Below the pieces are notes generated by a model. The model ran no database searches, was not told where the DNA came from, and saw only the letters and a program-made list of their open reading frames with translations. Below, one piece after another: positions 10,874-42,205 of a stretch of DNA of 64,000 nucleotides. The translations under genes were made by a program, and so were the position numbers. This DNA comes from Diadophis punctatus similis (Eukaryota; Chordata; Lepidosauria; Squamata; Dipsadidae): NCBI GenBank assembly GCA_023053685.1, contig JALIGW010000004.1, positions 84,139,654-84,203,653 of the forward strand, read 5' to 3'. Numbering within the stretch: position 1 is the first letter of the stretch; each line of letters starts with the position of its first letter.

Positions 10874-10879
10874 TACTAA

Positions 10880-12830
10880 ATAAGAGGGTTTGGAGATTGG
10901 TAAATGAGGGTTAATGAGAAATCTCAGCTCTGCAGAAAATAGATTGTGACTTTAGTTAGGCAGACTAAAGGTAACTAACTAAGGTCTACGGAGGACAAGC
11001 TGCTCTCTTGGACAACAATTGAAAGTGTAATGACCTACCATGAGGGCAAAGTCCTGGAAACTTTTTTCAAACCAAACATGGTCTCAAAAAGGTCCGTATC
11101 TAATGAGTGAAAACTATCCCACTATTAATATCCATTTTTACAAGTTTAGAAAGCTAGAACGTTTTGATTCTAGCAGGGTTGTTCGTGTCCTTGGTTTTAT
11201 TTTTATTTTTATTTTGCCTATCCATTGTGTATTGGATGCGATTCCACGTTTAGCTGCAAAGTAATCTTTTCTGACAACCATACAGGTATGGTGACCCTAT
11301 TTTCTTGCAAAATACAACATGCCTGAACAAAAGGGCAAATCTGAAAGAGGTTTGTAAGGATAAAAAACATTTAGATGATTATGTCCATAACTCTGCAGAG
11401 GGAAATTCAAGAGCAAAACCAAGAAATTTTTTGCAAAAAGGGATATTGTAATAATTTTTTTTAGAAAGCATATGAAGCACGTTATAAGAAGCGAGTATTA
11501 AAAAGGATTTCTGCAATCAGACCATGCATTCAGTGGTAACACTTGTACAATATATGTTAAACAAATAAAATATAGGACCAAACTCACTTTCTGAAAAATA
11601 AATCCGTTGAGCCACCTAAAGGGCAGTTTTCTGAAATAAAGGACTATACTTTTCCATCCATCCATCTGTCCATCCAATAGTTTTGTCCTTTATTTTGTTC
11701 ATTTAACTTATGTCGTACAAGTGTTACCACTTAATGGTCATTTTAACCTTTAATGGCAATCTTTGCCATGGACAACTATTAGTAATAAATCACAGGTTTA
11801 AATTAAACATTCAGATAGTTTATAATTTCCAGTATGGTACTAAGAGACAATACAATGATACTTTCTACAAGTGGAAATTTCCCAAATCCTGCTGATTTTA
11901 GGAGTTTTGAGTTGAGCCAAGGTAGCCACGCTTCACTTCAGCTGATATCTACAGGCTACATTATGTAAGAAAAACTGATAACAACATTTCATAGGTTACC
12001 AGGGACTGATCTAATTAGTATCCAATTCAATTACACAGTAAAAAAAATAATTTCCTAATGCTTTGTATGAAGCATAAACAGCAGCCCTGCAAATTATTTC
12101 AGGTAAAGCTATTTAAAGTTCAGAGCAATTAGTTTTCAAGGGAAAGATGCCAATTATCTCTATTTCTTCTTTTTAAAATCTTTTTTAAAGGCACCAAGCT
12201 GTAAACTGTCAGTGGGTGTTCATCTGATTTTTTTTTTAATGGAACTTTTAAAAATATATTTTTTTTGCTTAAGCTTGTCCAACAAAAAGAAATACTCTTT
12301 CCTTTTACATAGTATTCTGTTTGGAATTTCTAATTTTTTTTATGTTTGTATTATTAATTCATGTCTTAATGCGTGTCTTAATTATATTTGCATGATTAAT
12401 TAACATCTCAAAGAAGGGAAAATGGAAAGGCAAGTTCTCCCCATCCCTTCTTCCCTTTCTTATTTGCTTTCCGTTCCTTTAATACTGTAGAGAGAAAAAA
12501 GATTTAAAGATGTAAAAACTTTTGGCAAAAAAAAAAATTGGATGTAGAAAAAGTTTAAAACGGATAAAGGGGCCATTATTTTTGAAGGATTATGGGTGAA
12601 AGTGTTTTTTAACCCATTGGCATTAAATTAGACCAACGAACTGGACCTTGGTGGGAATGTTATTTTGAGATATGTTTGAGAAATATATATCAAATGTCAG
12701 AATATATTTGAATATGTTATTTTGTCAATGATTAGAGGCTTCAGATGAGTGGTAGATTTTACAAAACAGAAGATAAAAGGAAAACGAGGCCGACTGTAAC
12801 CACTTAATGCCATTAGAAACCGGATTTCTC
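10880..12830. other. NUDT5 5' intron or flank, mostly unrecognised
   Basis: AT-rich DNA without recognisable exons. The only structure found is the inverted-repeat element at 11532-11731. Confidence 0.4.
11532..11731. mobile_element. Possible MITE with AGTGGTAACACTTGTAC termini
   Basis: AGTGGTAACACTTGTAC at the left end is exactly inverted at the right end (GTACAAGTGTTACCACT). Looser inverted similarity continues inward for about 35 bp. No convincing target duplication was seen and the family was not recognised. Confidence 0.5.
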
Positions 12831-12831
12831 A

Positions 12832-12946
12832 AGCTCAGAAACTTTAAATGGACTTCAATTCCCAGAATTCCTCGGACACTTGCCTGGGGAATTCTGGGGA
12901 TTGAAGTCCACTTATCTGAAAGTTGCTGAGCTTGAAAAATATGGGT
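12832..12946. mobile_element. hAT-type fold-back remnant (AACTCCCAGAAT family)
   Basis: Imperfect inverted arms (CTCAAGCTCAGAAACTTTAA, GGACTTCAATTCCCAGAATT and their complements) surround a short loop. No target duplication seen. It sits just downstream of the NUDT5/CDC123 promoter on the NUDT5 side. Confidence 0.55.
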
Positions 12947-13138
12947 TAGTCTCTGCACTTTGCAACCCACTCTAACAATATTCTTGCAGTGCAAGTCAGG
13001 AGGTCATCAGCACAGGCACTCTGCACATGCTCAATTTCTCTCTGCTCCCCGCACTAGCCCAAAGCAGCTGCTAACCTCCCTCTTGCGAGACTCGCGAGTT
13101 GGCGGCAGGAGGACGCCTCTATAACCTTCGCTGCTCAC

Positions 13139-13290
13139 CGTTTTCCCCAGCAGGAGCCGAAGAGTCTCTCCGTTCCGTTCCGTTGATTGGCTGAAAGCGT
13201 CAGGACTCAGGAAGCTCTCGCCGAACCCTCGAGATGAGGGAGACCGTCCGATGGTAGGGTAGTAGTATAGGTGGCCGACTCTGTCACGCA
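13139..13290 (-). other. NUDT5: Candidate NUDT5 5' UTR exon
   Basis: On the minus strand the GC-rich segment ends at a good donor (AACG then GTGAGC at 13138). A non-coding first exon is needed upstream of the acceptor proposed near 8127. The 5' limit is a guess. Confidence 0.3.
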
Positions 13291-13789
13291 TGCGCCTGGC
13301 GAGTTACTTTGTACGCCTGCCGCTCCTTCGTTCGTTTGGAAGCACGAGGGGACCTAGAGATAAGAAAATCAAGAGTCGTCCTCAAGCCTCTATGAGGTTA
13401 TTTATGGTAATTAGAATTCTTTTGTTTAACTTTAATAGTATATGTGTCCTGATCTAGTTTCAGTAAAAATTAAAATGATGTTCTGGTTCTGTTTCAGAAC
13501 CGAAACAAAGCACTCGGTTTTAAATAAACCTGAAGTTCCGCCTGTGACGTTCTGCAGGACTTATCTCTACATGACGTACAGAGATCCTCCTACAGAGTGC
13601 ATTCTCTATCACTGATTGGCTAACAAAAACGCCTGTCACTTACCAGCTCCAAAGAAAGCTAGCCTTCCGGCTTTCCCTGGAGGGCGGTGCTAACCACGCA
13701 GCCTTTTCATTAGTCGAAGGACAACCCCTTACCCAATAAGAAGGCGTGAAGTCCCGCCTGCCGCGCTCTTTGATTGGCCGGAGCCTCCA

Positions 13790-13816
13790 GGAGCAGCTGG
13801 GACGATGGAGTAGCAG
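13790..13816 (+). other. CDC123: Candidate CDC123 5' UTR exon donor
   Basis: In the GC-rich island the plus strand reads GAGTAGCAG then GTAAAA at 13817, a plausible donor for a non-coding first exon that would join the acceptor at 14813. Inferred only from position. Confidence 0.25.
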
Positions 13817-13998
13817 GTAAAATAAACGAGCTGGAGGAGCGAAAGCGGGCGCGGGGCAGGAGTGTGTGAATGCACAAGCAGACACGTGTATTGCTAGGTA
13901 CACGTGTGTGGGTTGCAGAGCGTGTTGCTGTTGGGTACTGGGTGTGTGTGCTAGGTTTGCCAATTACATAAGCGAATAAGAAGCTGATGGTGATTATA

Positions 13999-13999
<1 letters not shown>

Positions 14000-14046
<47 letters not shown>
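14000..14046. repeat. (CA)n microsatellite
   Basis: About 45 bp of CA, followed by ATACATAC/TATG variants and a TG run at 14151-14168. Confidence 0.95.
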
Positions 14047-14049
<3 letters not shown>

Positions 14050-14184
14050 GAGTATGCATATATGTATATACATACATACATATATTTACACGCAAACACA
14101 ACATACACAGCTACAAATACACACGTGTATATTTTCTTCAATTCATCTCAGTATGTGTGTGTGTGTGTACATATACTGAGATGA

Positions 14185-14330
14185 ATGGAAGGAAAAGAAG
14201 AATGAGGAGAAGAAGGGAAGAAGAAGAGAGGGAGAAGAAGAAAGAAAGAGGAAAGGAAGGGAAGATGAAGACGGAGGAGGAGGAGGAGGAGGAGGAGAAT
14301 AGGAGGGGAAGAAGAAGGTGGAGGAGAGAC
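14185..14330 (+). repeat. GAA/GGA purine-rich simple repeat
   Basis: Degenerate GAAGAA, GGAAGA and finally GGA triplets. Confidence 0.85.
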
Positions 14331-14425
14331 CAGTTGGTGGGTGGCTTTGACATAGTGGCAGGGATTGGAAGAAGAGTCCAATCCCTGGGATTGGGATTGA
14401 GACCGGTCATTTTGCGACTGTAGAA

Positions 14426-14493
14426 CAGGGGTGGGCAGCTATTGCCCCTCTATGACCTGTGGACTTCAACTCCCAGAATTCTTGAGCCAGCTG
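14426..14493 (+). mobile_element. 68-bp hAT-type mini-element
   Basis: CAGGGGTGGGCAGC at one end, CCAGCTG at the other, with GGACTTCAACTCCCAGAATT inside. Same length as the copy at 6092-6159, but no matching target duplication. Confidence 0.6.
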
Positions 14494-14841
14494 GAACCGT
14501 AAGCCTACATTGCCAGTATTCCTGACACTCACAAGTGAAATATACACTTTTGAGATACACACGTTCAAAACTGAAAGCTGAGGATATTTCCTTGGCTAGG
14601 GAAATAAAATCTCAAAACCAAAGAACAGTGCTATGCTATCTCTTTGGTCTTCTTAAAACATATCCTTCCCATAGATACCTGCAACACAGAGTAAAATATT
14701 TAGCATTTAATAAAAATCTTAAAAGAAATGAAAGTGTCACTATTCAATCCTTCTGCCTTTAAAATAGTTCTCTGCACTCGTCTTCAAATGTTGTGTTGCT
14801 TCCTTTCGTGCAGAACTGAAAGTCATCTTTTGAATACCAAG

Positions 14842-35025
<20,184 letters not shown>

Positions 35026-35205
35026 AGATCAAATGAAAAAAAAAAAAACGGATAAAAAAGAAAAAACGGAAAGGAGGCCACCCAGAAAAATAGCATTTTG
35101 ACTGTATCAGTTCTGAGTAAGAACTTCTTTCGTCACAGAAGAAAGGCGATGCTAACATTGCATAATCCTTTAACGGAATAAAGATGTTTTCACCTTATTA
35201 GACAA
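35026..35205 (+). terminator. CDC123: CDC123 3' UTR and poly(A) signal
   Basis: AATAAA at 35177-35182 lies 152 bp after the stop, followed within about 20 bp by a T-rich stretch (GATGTTTTCACCTTATT). No earlier canonical signal is seen, giving a short 3' UTR. Confidence 0.75.
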
Positions 35206-35525
35206 AAATGGCTTGGGAAATAGAGATCATCCATTTATACCGACGGGACTCAGTTTCTCTCCCACTAAGTCTATATATTTCGTTTCTGAGTCCTTGGTTT
35301 GCGTTTCTTTCAGGTTTCCTATTTATAGCGGGGCTGATAATATTCTGTCTTTTTAGAAAGAACATAATATCAGCCAAAGAGAAAAAAATGTGCGTAAAAT
35401 GGGAACCAGCACCAGGCTTCAAGGTAGAATTTAGTAATAGTTGGATACTATTTGCGGCCTGGCCAAAAGCCTTGGGAAAATCTTGCCTTCTTTCAAGGTG
35501 ATGGATAACTGCAGTAGAAATAGAA
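35206..35525. other. Downstream of CDC123, nothing recognised
   Basis: No repeat or exon recognised; a 97-codon open frame (35208-35501) is hydrophobic in part but has no recognisable family features. Confidence 0.35.
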
Positions 35526-35529
35526 GAAA

Positions 35530-36424
35530 TAGAATAAAACAGTTGGAAGGGACCTTGGAGGTCTTCTAGTCCAACCCCCTGCTCAGGCAGGAAACCCTAC
35601 ACCACTTCAGACAAATGGTTATCCACCACCTTCTTAAAAACCTCCAGTGTTGGAGCATTCACAACTTCTGGAGGCAAGCTGTTCCACGGATTAATTGTTC
35701 TAACTGTCAGGAAATTTCTCCTTAGTTCTAAGTTGCTTCTCTCCTTGATTAGTTTCCACCCATCGCTGCTTGTTCTACCCTCAGGTGTTTTGGAGAATAG
35801 GTTGACCCCCTCTTCTTTGGGGCAGCCCCTCAAATATTGGAAGACTACTATCATGTCTCCCCTAGACCTTCTTTTCATCAAACTAGACATACCCAATTCC
35901 AGCAACTGTTCTTCATATGTTTTAGCCTCCAGTCCCCTCATCATCTTTGTTGCTCTTCTCTGCACTCTTTCTAGAGTCTCAACATCTTTTTCACATCATG
36001 GCGACCACATATACTGTACCTGTGCATTTTGTTTTTCTTGCCTAAATGTAGAACCTTTTTCACCATTGAATTTCATTTTGTTTGATAGCGCCCAATGTTC
36101 AAGTCTATCCAGATCCTTCTGTATCTTGAGCCTGTCTTCTGGAGTGTTGGTTATTCCTGCTAGTTTGGTGTCATCTGCAAATTTGATGAGTTCCCCATCT
36201 ATCCCCTCGTCCAAGTCATTGATGAAGATGTTGAACAGTCCTGGGCCTAAAACAGAGCCTTGGGGTACTCCACTGCATAGTTCTCTCCATGTAGATGCAG
36301 TTCCATTGAGCACTACACGTTGAGTACGATTGGTCAGCCAGTTACGAATCCATCTGGTGGTGTTGCTGCCTAACCCACATTTTTCTACTTTATCTAGTAG
36401 TAGGTTATGGTCTACTTTAATTAA
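35530..36424 (-). mobile_element. CR1 LINE, RT to 3' end, degenerate
   Basis: Minus-strand CR1: tail at 35540-35590, then two reading frames. The 3' one (35597-35965) has GDMIVVFQYLRGC; the 5' one (35996-36421) has VDHNLLLDKVEKC, SGVPQGSVLG and catalytic FADD. A frameshift separates them near 35990. The 5' end stops at a MITE terminus at 36427. Confidence 0.9.
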
Positions 36425-36426
36425 TA

Positions 36427-37180
36427 CAGGTAGACCTTGACTTAAGACCACAGTTGAGCCCAGTCATTCTTAATTTCTCTCTCGGACAAAATTCAATTTT
36501 ACATTGCAAAATTCTTCTCTGAACTCAGCACCAGGGATCTGTAGCCCAGAGAAGCATTAAGAATGCAGAAATAGTAACTTCTCCTGATTTGCTACTGAGT
36601 GTAAACCGCCATCCGGGGAAATGGGTTGGAGGGGTTAGGGTTAATATTTTTAAGCTACTTAAGTAGCTGGATAACAGATAATTTCCTGCTGCCGCCCCCT
36701 CCCCCCAAGAGGCAGAGCCTGGGCCTTCCATCAGCCCTCAGATGGAGAGTCAACAGCCCCCCAGGTCTGGAGGTGGCTGATGAGGAAGAGGAGGAACAGC
36801 TGGGTCCAGTGCCTGACATGCGGATGCGCAGAAGGCAGAGGAGAGGAGAGCAGTGGAAATCTATGGGCCGGTCCTTGGGACGGAAGAGCTAGAGAAGCCC
36901 CACCCGAGCTCTGGGGATAAAAGGCAGGGGGCGGAGATGCATAGATGTGGCAGACAACTATTCATCTCCCGGCCGGACAGACTTGTTAGCCTGCGGTGAG
37001 AGAGAAACTTTTTGCCGGGGCTGCCAGCGCTCCTAATAAAGAAATATTTTGAGTTCACGTCAGAGGGTTTGTCGTGTTTGGGGAGCTGGGTCAGAACAGA
37101 TCACGTGATCCCGGGACACTGCGACCGTCATAAATATGAACCAGTTGCCAAGCGTCTGAATTTTGATCTCGTGTCCTGAG
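36427..37180 (-). mobile_element. Tigger-like MITE split by inserted DNA including an LTR
   Basis: The left piece (CAGGTAGACCTTGACTTAAG, to about 36462) and right piece (GATCACGTGATCCCGGGACA, from 37099) fit one element in the minus orientation with the centre missing. Between them lie about 240 bp of unidentified DNA and an LTR. Confidence 0.55.
36700..37098 (+). mobile_element. LTR, 5' boundary unclear
   Basis: Same family as 23353-23893: GCCCTCAGATGGAGAGTCAA, DEEEEEQL-coding stretch then RMRRRQRR, TATA-like GGGGATAAAAGG at 36912, AATAAAG at 37035, and 3' end GGGTCAGAACA. The first 150 bp of the longer copy are absent and no target duplication was found. Confidence 0.75.
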
Positions 37181-37261
37181 GGCAATTTTTTAAAAAAAGA
37201 AAAATGAATTTTTCTCGGCCACGACAGCAAGGCCCAAGATAGCAAGAAATACAAGTGTAAA

Positions 37262-37621
37262 CAGAGATAGTCCTTGACCAAAATGAGACCAAAATTTCTG
37301 CCGCTAAGTGAAATGTGTATGAAGTGAGCTTGGTCCCATATTACGACCTTACTGCGGACATTAAGCGAATCCCTGCAGTGGTTAATTTAGTAACACGGTT
37401 ATAAAGTCAATCTGCCTTCCCCCTTGACTTTGGGGGTGACCGCGGGACATTACAACCGTCATAAATACGAGTCACGTGCCAAGCTTTTGAATTTGGATCA
37501 CGTGACTGCGGGGATGCTGCAACGGTCGTAAGTGTGAAAAACGGTCACAAGTCCCTTTTTTCAGTGCCGGCGTAACTTCGTACGGTCGCTAAATGAATGG
37601 TGGTAAGTGGAGGGCTACCTG
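37262..37621 (-). mobile_element. Tigger-like MITE
   Basis: Starts near AGATAGTCCTTGACCAAAAT and ends GTAAGTGGAGGGCTACCTG. Minus orientation by internal landmarks. Confidence 0.7.
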
Positions 37622-37624
37622 TGT

Positions 37625-38100
37625 TAGCAAAAAATCGAATCACCCAGGCAACGGTTTTCCTTCCGATAGTCTATGGATGCAGAGAGCTTGGAAGAAGAAT
37701 CAATCTTTTGGTTATATTTGATTATTTAATTAAAGATTTATGGAGCCATCTTAGGCAAACCAATCCTGGGTTCCTCACAAACAATTAAGTCGGAAACAGA
37801 TAGCCAAGTACAGATGTCTGGCACGGTGATTGTTAATTTATTCCCAAACCACAATTTGCCGCCTTAAAATTTTCCACCGGCACGATCTAATTATATCTCT
37901 CAATGCTCCCTGTGGCACCTACCTTGGAAAACAGAGCAGCACAGAAGATAATGGGGAGAGAGAGTTTCGTAGTTCAATAATAAATAATAAAGTCAACGCC
38001 CCTGGGACTAGAACCGGATTTCTAAACTGACCATACTGACCTTTGCCAGAGGCAAAAATTTCAATTTATTTTGATTCCTGCTTCCTAACGCGCCATAAAC
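37625..38100. other. Intergenic, nothing recognised
   Basis: No exon or repeat family identified. Confidence 0.35.
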
Positions 38101-38326
38101 CAGTGGTGGGATTCGAATTTTTTTACTACCGGTTCTGTGGGCGTGGCTTGGCGGGCGTGGCATGGCATGGCATGGCTTGGTGGGCGTGGCAGGGGAAGGC
38201 TACTGCAAAATCCCCATTTCCTCCCGATCAGCTGCGACTCGGGAGGCAGAGAATAGATGGGGGCGGGGCCAGTCAGAGGTGGTATTTACCGGTTCTCCAA
38301 ACTACTCAAAATTTCCACTACCGGGG
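38101..38326 (+). mobile_element. hAT-type MITE, 3' truncated
   Basis: CAGTGGTGGGATTCGAATTT, ACTACCGGTTCTGTGGGCG, tandem GGCATGGCATGGCTTGG, then TTTACCGGTTCTCCAAACTA. The right end is missing where a CR1 begins. Confidence 0.75.
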
Positions 38327-39215
38327 AAGTCATCAAATTTGCAGATGACACCAAACTGGCAGGAATAGCCAACTCTCCAGAAGACAGGCTCAAGATACAG
38401 AAGGATCTTGACAGACTTGAACATTGGGCGCTATCAAACAAAATGAAATTCAATGGTGAAAAAAGTAAGGTTCTACATTTAGGCAAGAAAAACAAAATGC
38501 ACAGGTACAGTATAGGTGGTACCTTGCTCAACAGTAGTAACTGTGAGAGGGATCTTGGAGTCCTAGTGGACAACCATTTAAATATGAGCCAGCAGTGTGC
38601 AGCAGCTGCCAAAAAAGCCAACACAGTTCTAGGCTGCATTAACAGAGGGATAGAATCAAGATCACGTGAAGTGTTAATACCGCTTTATAATGCCTTGGTA
38701 AGGCCACACTTGGAATACTGCATTCAGGTTTGGTCGCCATGATATAAAAAGGATGTTGAGACTCTGGAAAGAGTGCAGAGAAGAACAACAAAGATGATTA
38801 GGGGACTGGAGGCTAAAACATGAAGAACGGTTGCAGGAACTGGGTATGTGTAGTTTAATGAAAAGAAGGACTAGGGGAGACATGATAGCAGTCTTCCAAT
38901 ATCTCAGGGGTTGCCACAAAGAAGAGGGAGTCAAGCTATTCTCCAAAGCACCCGAGGGCGGAACAAGAAGCAATGGGTGGAAACTAATCAAGGAGAGAAG
39001 CAACTTAGAACTAAGGAGAAATTTCCTGACAGTTAGAACAATTAATCAGTGGAACAACTTGCCTCCAGAAGTTGTGAATGCTCCAACACTGGAAGTTTTT
39101 AATAAGATGTTGGATAACCATTTGTCTGAAGTGGTGTAGGGTTTCCTGCCTAAGCAGGGGGTTGGACTAGAAGACCTCCAAGGTCCCTTCCAACTCTGTT
39201 ATTGTATTCTATTCT
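38327..39215 (+). mobile_element. CR1 LINE, RT C-terminal half to 3' end
   Basis: Starts in the RT catalytic region (FADDTKLAG) and continues through LGVLVDNHLNMS and RPHLEYC to a stop at about 38742. The next segment (38831-39139) is in another frame: GDMIAVFQYLRGC, NNLPPEVVNAPTL. Ends in the CR1 tail followed by ATTGTATTCTATTCTA. The open frame at 38257-38742 fuses hAT-derived codons to CR1 codons by chance. Confidence 0.9.
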
Positions 39216-39670
39216 ACTTTTGAATCCCACTTCCTTCCGGAATTAAACTAAACTCTAGCTGCAAAACTCACCACAAATGAACCCAATTAACGGAGGCAGT
39301 ATTAATTATTAAGTCAATAGGCATCAGAACACCACGGCCCGCATCCAACAAGGCTCCAGCCCACTTCGGAGAAAAGTGTTATAATTGCTAATTAATCATC
39401 CGTTTTACTTTCTTCTCCATTTCCTTTCCTTCTGAGCAGGTGGCGCAGAGTTCACCCCCACCTTGCTAACTGATCGTGTCTGATCGACGTACCTCCTGCA
39501 TCTGTTACCAGTTTTTGCTTTTGAGCTTCTATCATTTTGACAGCGCTAAACAGTTGCTACAGGACACAGTTTCCATATTATAAGGCATAACCTATTTTTT
39601 TGGGGGGGAAGAATCAAGGCCACCTTTAACATTTTGGGTGGGGTGAGGTGGCCGAGCGAGCCGTGTGCGG
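39216..39670. other. Intergenic, nothing recognised
   Basis: No feature seen. Confidence 0.35.
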
Positions 39671-39671
39671 A

Positions 39672-40250
39672 AGCAGCCAGAAAAGCTAATACGATCCTTG
39701 GTTGTATAAACAGAGGCATAGAATTAAAATCGCATGAAGTATTCGTACCGCTTTATAAAACCTTAGTAAGGCCACTCCTGGAATGCTGCATCCAGTTTTG
39801 GTCACCGCGTTACAAAAGAAGGTGTCGAGACTTTGGAAAAAGTGCAAAGAAGAGCAACAAAGATGATTAAAGGCCTGGAGATTAAAACGTTTGAAAAATG
39901 CTTGCAGGAATTGGGTATGGCCAGTCTAGAGGGAAAAATGGACCGGAGGGACATGATAGCAGTATTCCAGTATTTGAGGGGCTGCCACAAAGAAGAGGGG
40001 GATAACTTATTTCCCAAAGCACCAGAAGGCAAGACAAGAAACAATGGATGGAAACTAACCAAGGAGAGAAGCAACCTGGAATTGAGAAATTTCGTAACAG
40101 TGAGGACAATTAACCAGTGGAACAGCTTGCCACCAGAAGTTGTGGGTGCTTCATCACTGGTAAGAAGAGTGTCTGAAATGGTATAGGGTCTCCTGCTTGA
40201 GCAGGGGGTTGGACTAGGAGACCTCCAAGGTCCCTTCCAGCTCTATTCTA
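39672..40250 (+). mobile_element. CR1 LINE 3' part
   Basis: AARKANTILGCINRGIELKS and RPLLECC in one frame to about 39830, then MEKVQRRATKMIKGLE and DMIAVFQYLRGC in another. Several small indels. Ends with the standard CR1 tail. Confidence 0.88.
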
Positions 40251-40254
40251 ATTT

Positions 40255-40605
40255 TCATACAAAATGGGTAGCCCACCTCACATTTCCGGAAGAGACTAAA
40301 AGCTTGAGGAAAAGGTTTAGGGATATGCAATATGTCCGTTTTATAGCTGATCCCACAATTTTTATTTTGTTTTCTGGCTCAGACCGACGGGGAACCATTG
40401 GCTGCGTTCACACCTCGCCCTGCCATCATTGGCAGGCCCTCGGTTTGACAGTTTGGCAATTTTGCCAAACTTTTAACTTTTCCAAACGCTAGGTTTTATG
40501 GCCGGTTTTATCGGGCTCAGGTTCGGAATCGCATTTAATGAAAAAAGCAATGTTTGCCCAGTGAAATGTTAACTAAAAAGCCATCATCTAATTTGTCTGC
40601 TGGCT
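40255..40605. other. Intergenic, nothing recognised
   Basis: No feature seen. Confidence 0.35.
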
Positions 40606-40607
40606 GA

Positions 40608-40672
40608 GGCATTTTAGGAGTTGAAGTCCTCCCATCGTCCAACATCCAAAATTGAGAATTGCTGATTTGGTG
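40608..40672 (-). mobile_element. hAT fold-back remnant (AACTCC family)
   Basis: GGCATTTTAGGAGTTGAAGTCC and CAAAATTGAGAATTGCTGA resemble one arm, diverged. Confidence 0.4.
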
Positions 40673-40889
40673 ACCAAGAGTTTTTCTAGGATGCGATGCT
40701 AGTCAATCCATCCAACAATGCAAAGACGTAAATACAACAGCACCGTTATAGCAGCGTTAACCGAAAAACGGGGTTTTTTTTTTGTTCCTTCTCTGGGAGG
40801 CTGGTTGTCAAAACCAAGGACATTTAAATGAAATAAAAGAATATAAAAATCTCAGGATGAAGGATGAAGAGGGGCCTGAATATCCCTGG

Positions 40890-41025
40890 CAGTGTTTCCC
40901 AACCTTGGCAACTTGAAGATATCTGGACTTGAACTCCCAGAATTCCCCAGCCAGCATTCGCTGGCTGGGGAATTCTGGGAGTTGAAGTCCAGATATCTTC
41001 AAGTTGCCAAGGTTGGGAAACACTG
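40890..41025. mobile_element. hAT-type fold-back element, near-perfect hairpin
   Basis: CAGTGTTTCCCAACCTTGGC to GCCAAGGTTGGGAAACACTG. Arms of about 65 bp pair almost perfectly, with loop near GCATTC. No target duplication found (flanks ATCCCTGG and CGTCTAGA). Confidence 0.8.
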
Positions 41026-41430
41026 CGTCTAGAGACTATTTTCATTGTTAAGTTGCTGACCTCTGGCCAGTTGCCCATATTTTTAGGCAGGGCTTCAAAC
41101 CGGTCCTCCCTCGCATGTCCTTTAGCCAGGAACAATTTCTTTTAATTAAATAATAATAATTAATCCCAGCTTCAGCCACCCAGGCCGTAAAGCTTGACTT
41201 TTGAAGACCCACAACTCAAAACACAAAAATGCTATAAGATAAAGGTAAAGGTTTCCCTCACACATACGTTTCACCCATCTCTGTTTCCAAGCCGAAGAGC
41301 CAGTGCTGTCCGAAGACGTCTCCGTGGTCATGACTAAACGCCAAAGGCACACGGAACGCTGTTACCTTCCCACCAAAGGTGGTCCCTATTTTTCAACTCG
41401 CATTTTACATGTTTTTTTTTAACATACTAT

Positions 41431-42073
41431 TGTTGTGGCCCGCCAGCAGCCCATGCAGCTGGGACCCGAGTCGGACAGTGAGGAGGCTGGCGAAGACTCG
41501 GTGCCAGAGGCAGAGGTTCAGCCAGGGCCTTCAGAACCTCCAGCACCTCATAGCAGTGATGAGGAAGAAGAGGATCCTCCTCTTCTGAATGCACGGGCAC
41601 GCAGAGCTGCCAAAAGGCAGGAATGGTTACTCCGGAGGAGGTCTCCTCGGGAGTAAGACTTGGGGCTAATTGGTCACTCCCCTAGTCTACTTAAGGACAT
41701 GAGAGGCAGCTGAATCTCTGCAGGAAACAACGTTTGAGATTCATGTGTTCGTCTTGTGTGCCTCGTGTCTGGAAAATCTCTGCTCTGTTTATCTGCTTCG
41801 GCTTGCTTATTTGAGGATGACTTCTAGGCATTTTGCCAAACATTTGAAACTTCGTGAGATATCAAGAACTAATTGCTATTATATGATTTAAGACTTTCTG
41901 AACTTATGCCGGCTGTTAATGACGATTAATTAGCAGCTGGTTGTTTGCAAGAAAAGACTGATTTTAGGTTTGTGTGTGTGTATCCACTACTAAGCCAGTT
42001 ATTACTAGTTGGTTATTGATTAAACTAAGTTCGAACAAACTGTGTTTGCTACGTTCCTAGCTGGGGCAGAACA
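41431..42073 (+). mobile_element. Solo LTR, 643 bp
   Basis: TGTTGTGGCCCGCCAGCAGC to GCTGGGGCAGAACA, flanked by exact 5-bp ACTAT (41426-41430 and 42074-42078). The first 225 bp are open (ending TAA at 41654) and code an acidic SSDEEEEDPPLL followed by a basic RRAAKR and RRRS. This layout is shared with the other LTRs although the nucleotides differ. It has a poorly defined TATA area and no internal genes. Confidence 0.9.
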
Positions 42074-42205
42074 ACTATTTGCTGAGCTATATTTTGAATT
42101 CTGTTTGGCAACTGAGAGACTCAGGACATTAGGTGGCGATGCTAAACCTTGTACCCCTTACCCAGAAAGCTTCCCCCCGCCAAAAATATCCAAAATTGTT
42201 ACACC

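Larger units (their letters stand above)
13045..13820. promoter_or_regulatory. Divergent NUDT5/CDC123 promoter
   Basis: A GC- and CpG-richer island in otherwise AT-rich DNA, lying between the NUDT5 start exon (minus) and the CDC123 start exon (plus). It holds CCAAT boxes at 13196-13200, 13615-13619, 13733-13737 and 13773-13777 (three as ATTGG). There are CRE-like TGACGT cores at 13545 and 13573, and a CGCGAG palindrome-like patch at 13083-13100. No TATA box was seen. Clustered CCAAT boxes without TATA are typical of bidirectional housekeeping promoters, and the human genes are arranged head to head. Exact start sites cannot be read from sequence. Confidence 0.65.

Noticed and set aside
13710..14141. 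143-codon minus-strand frame across the promoter
   Set aside because: It runs through the CA repeat (Cys-Val run) and promoter GC DNA; no family similarity.
38257..38742. Novel gene fusing unknown N-terminus to RT
   Set aside because: The N-terminal codons come from a hAT MITE and the rest from CR1; the junction is an insertion point.
41435..41656. Stand-alone small acidic/basic protein gene
   Set aside because: It lies inside a solo LTR with 5-bp target duplications; no sign of a separate promoter or splicing. Kept only as a finding about LTRs.
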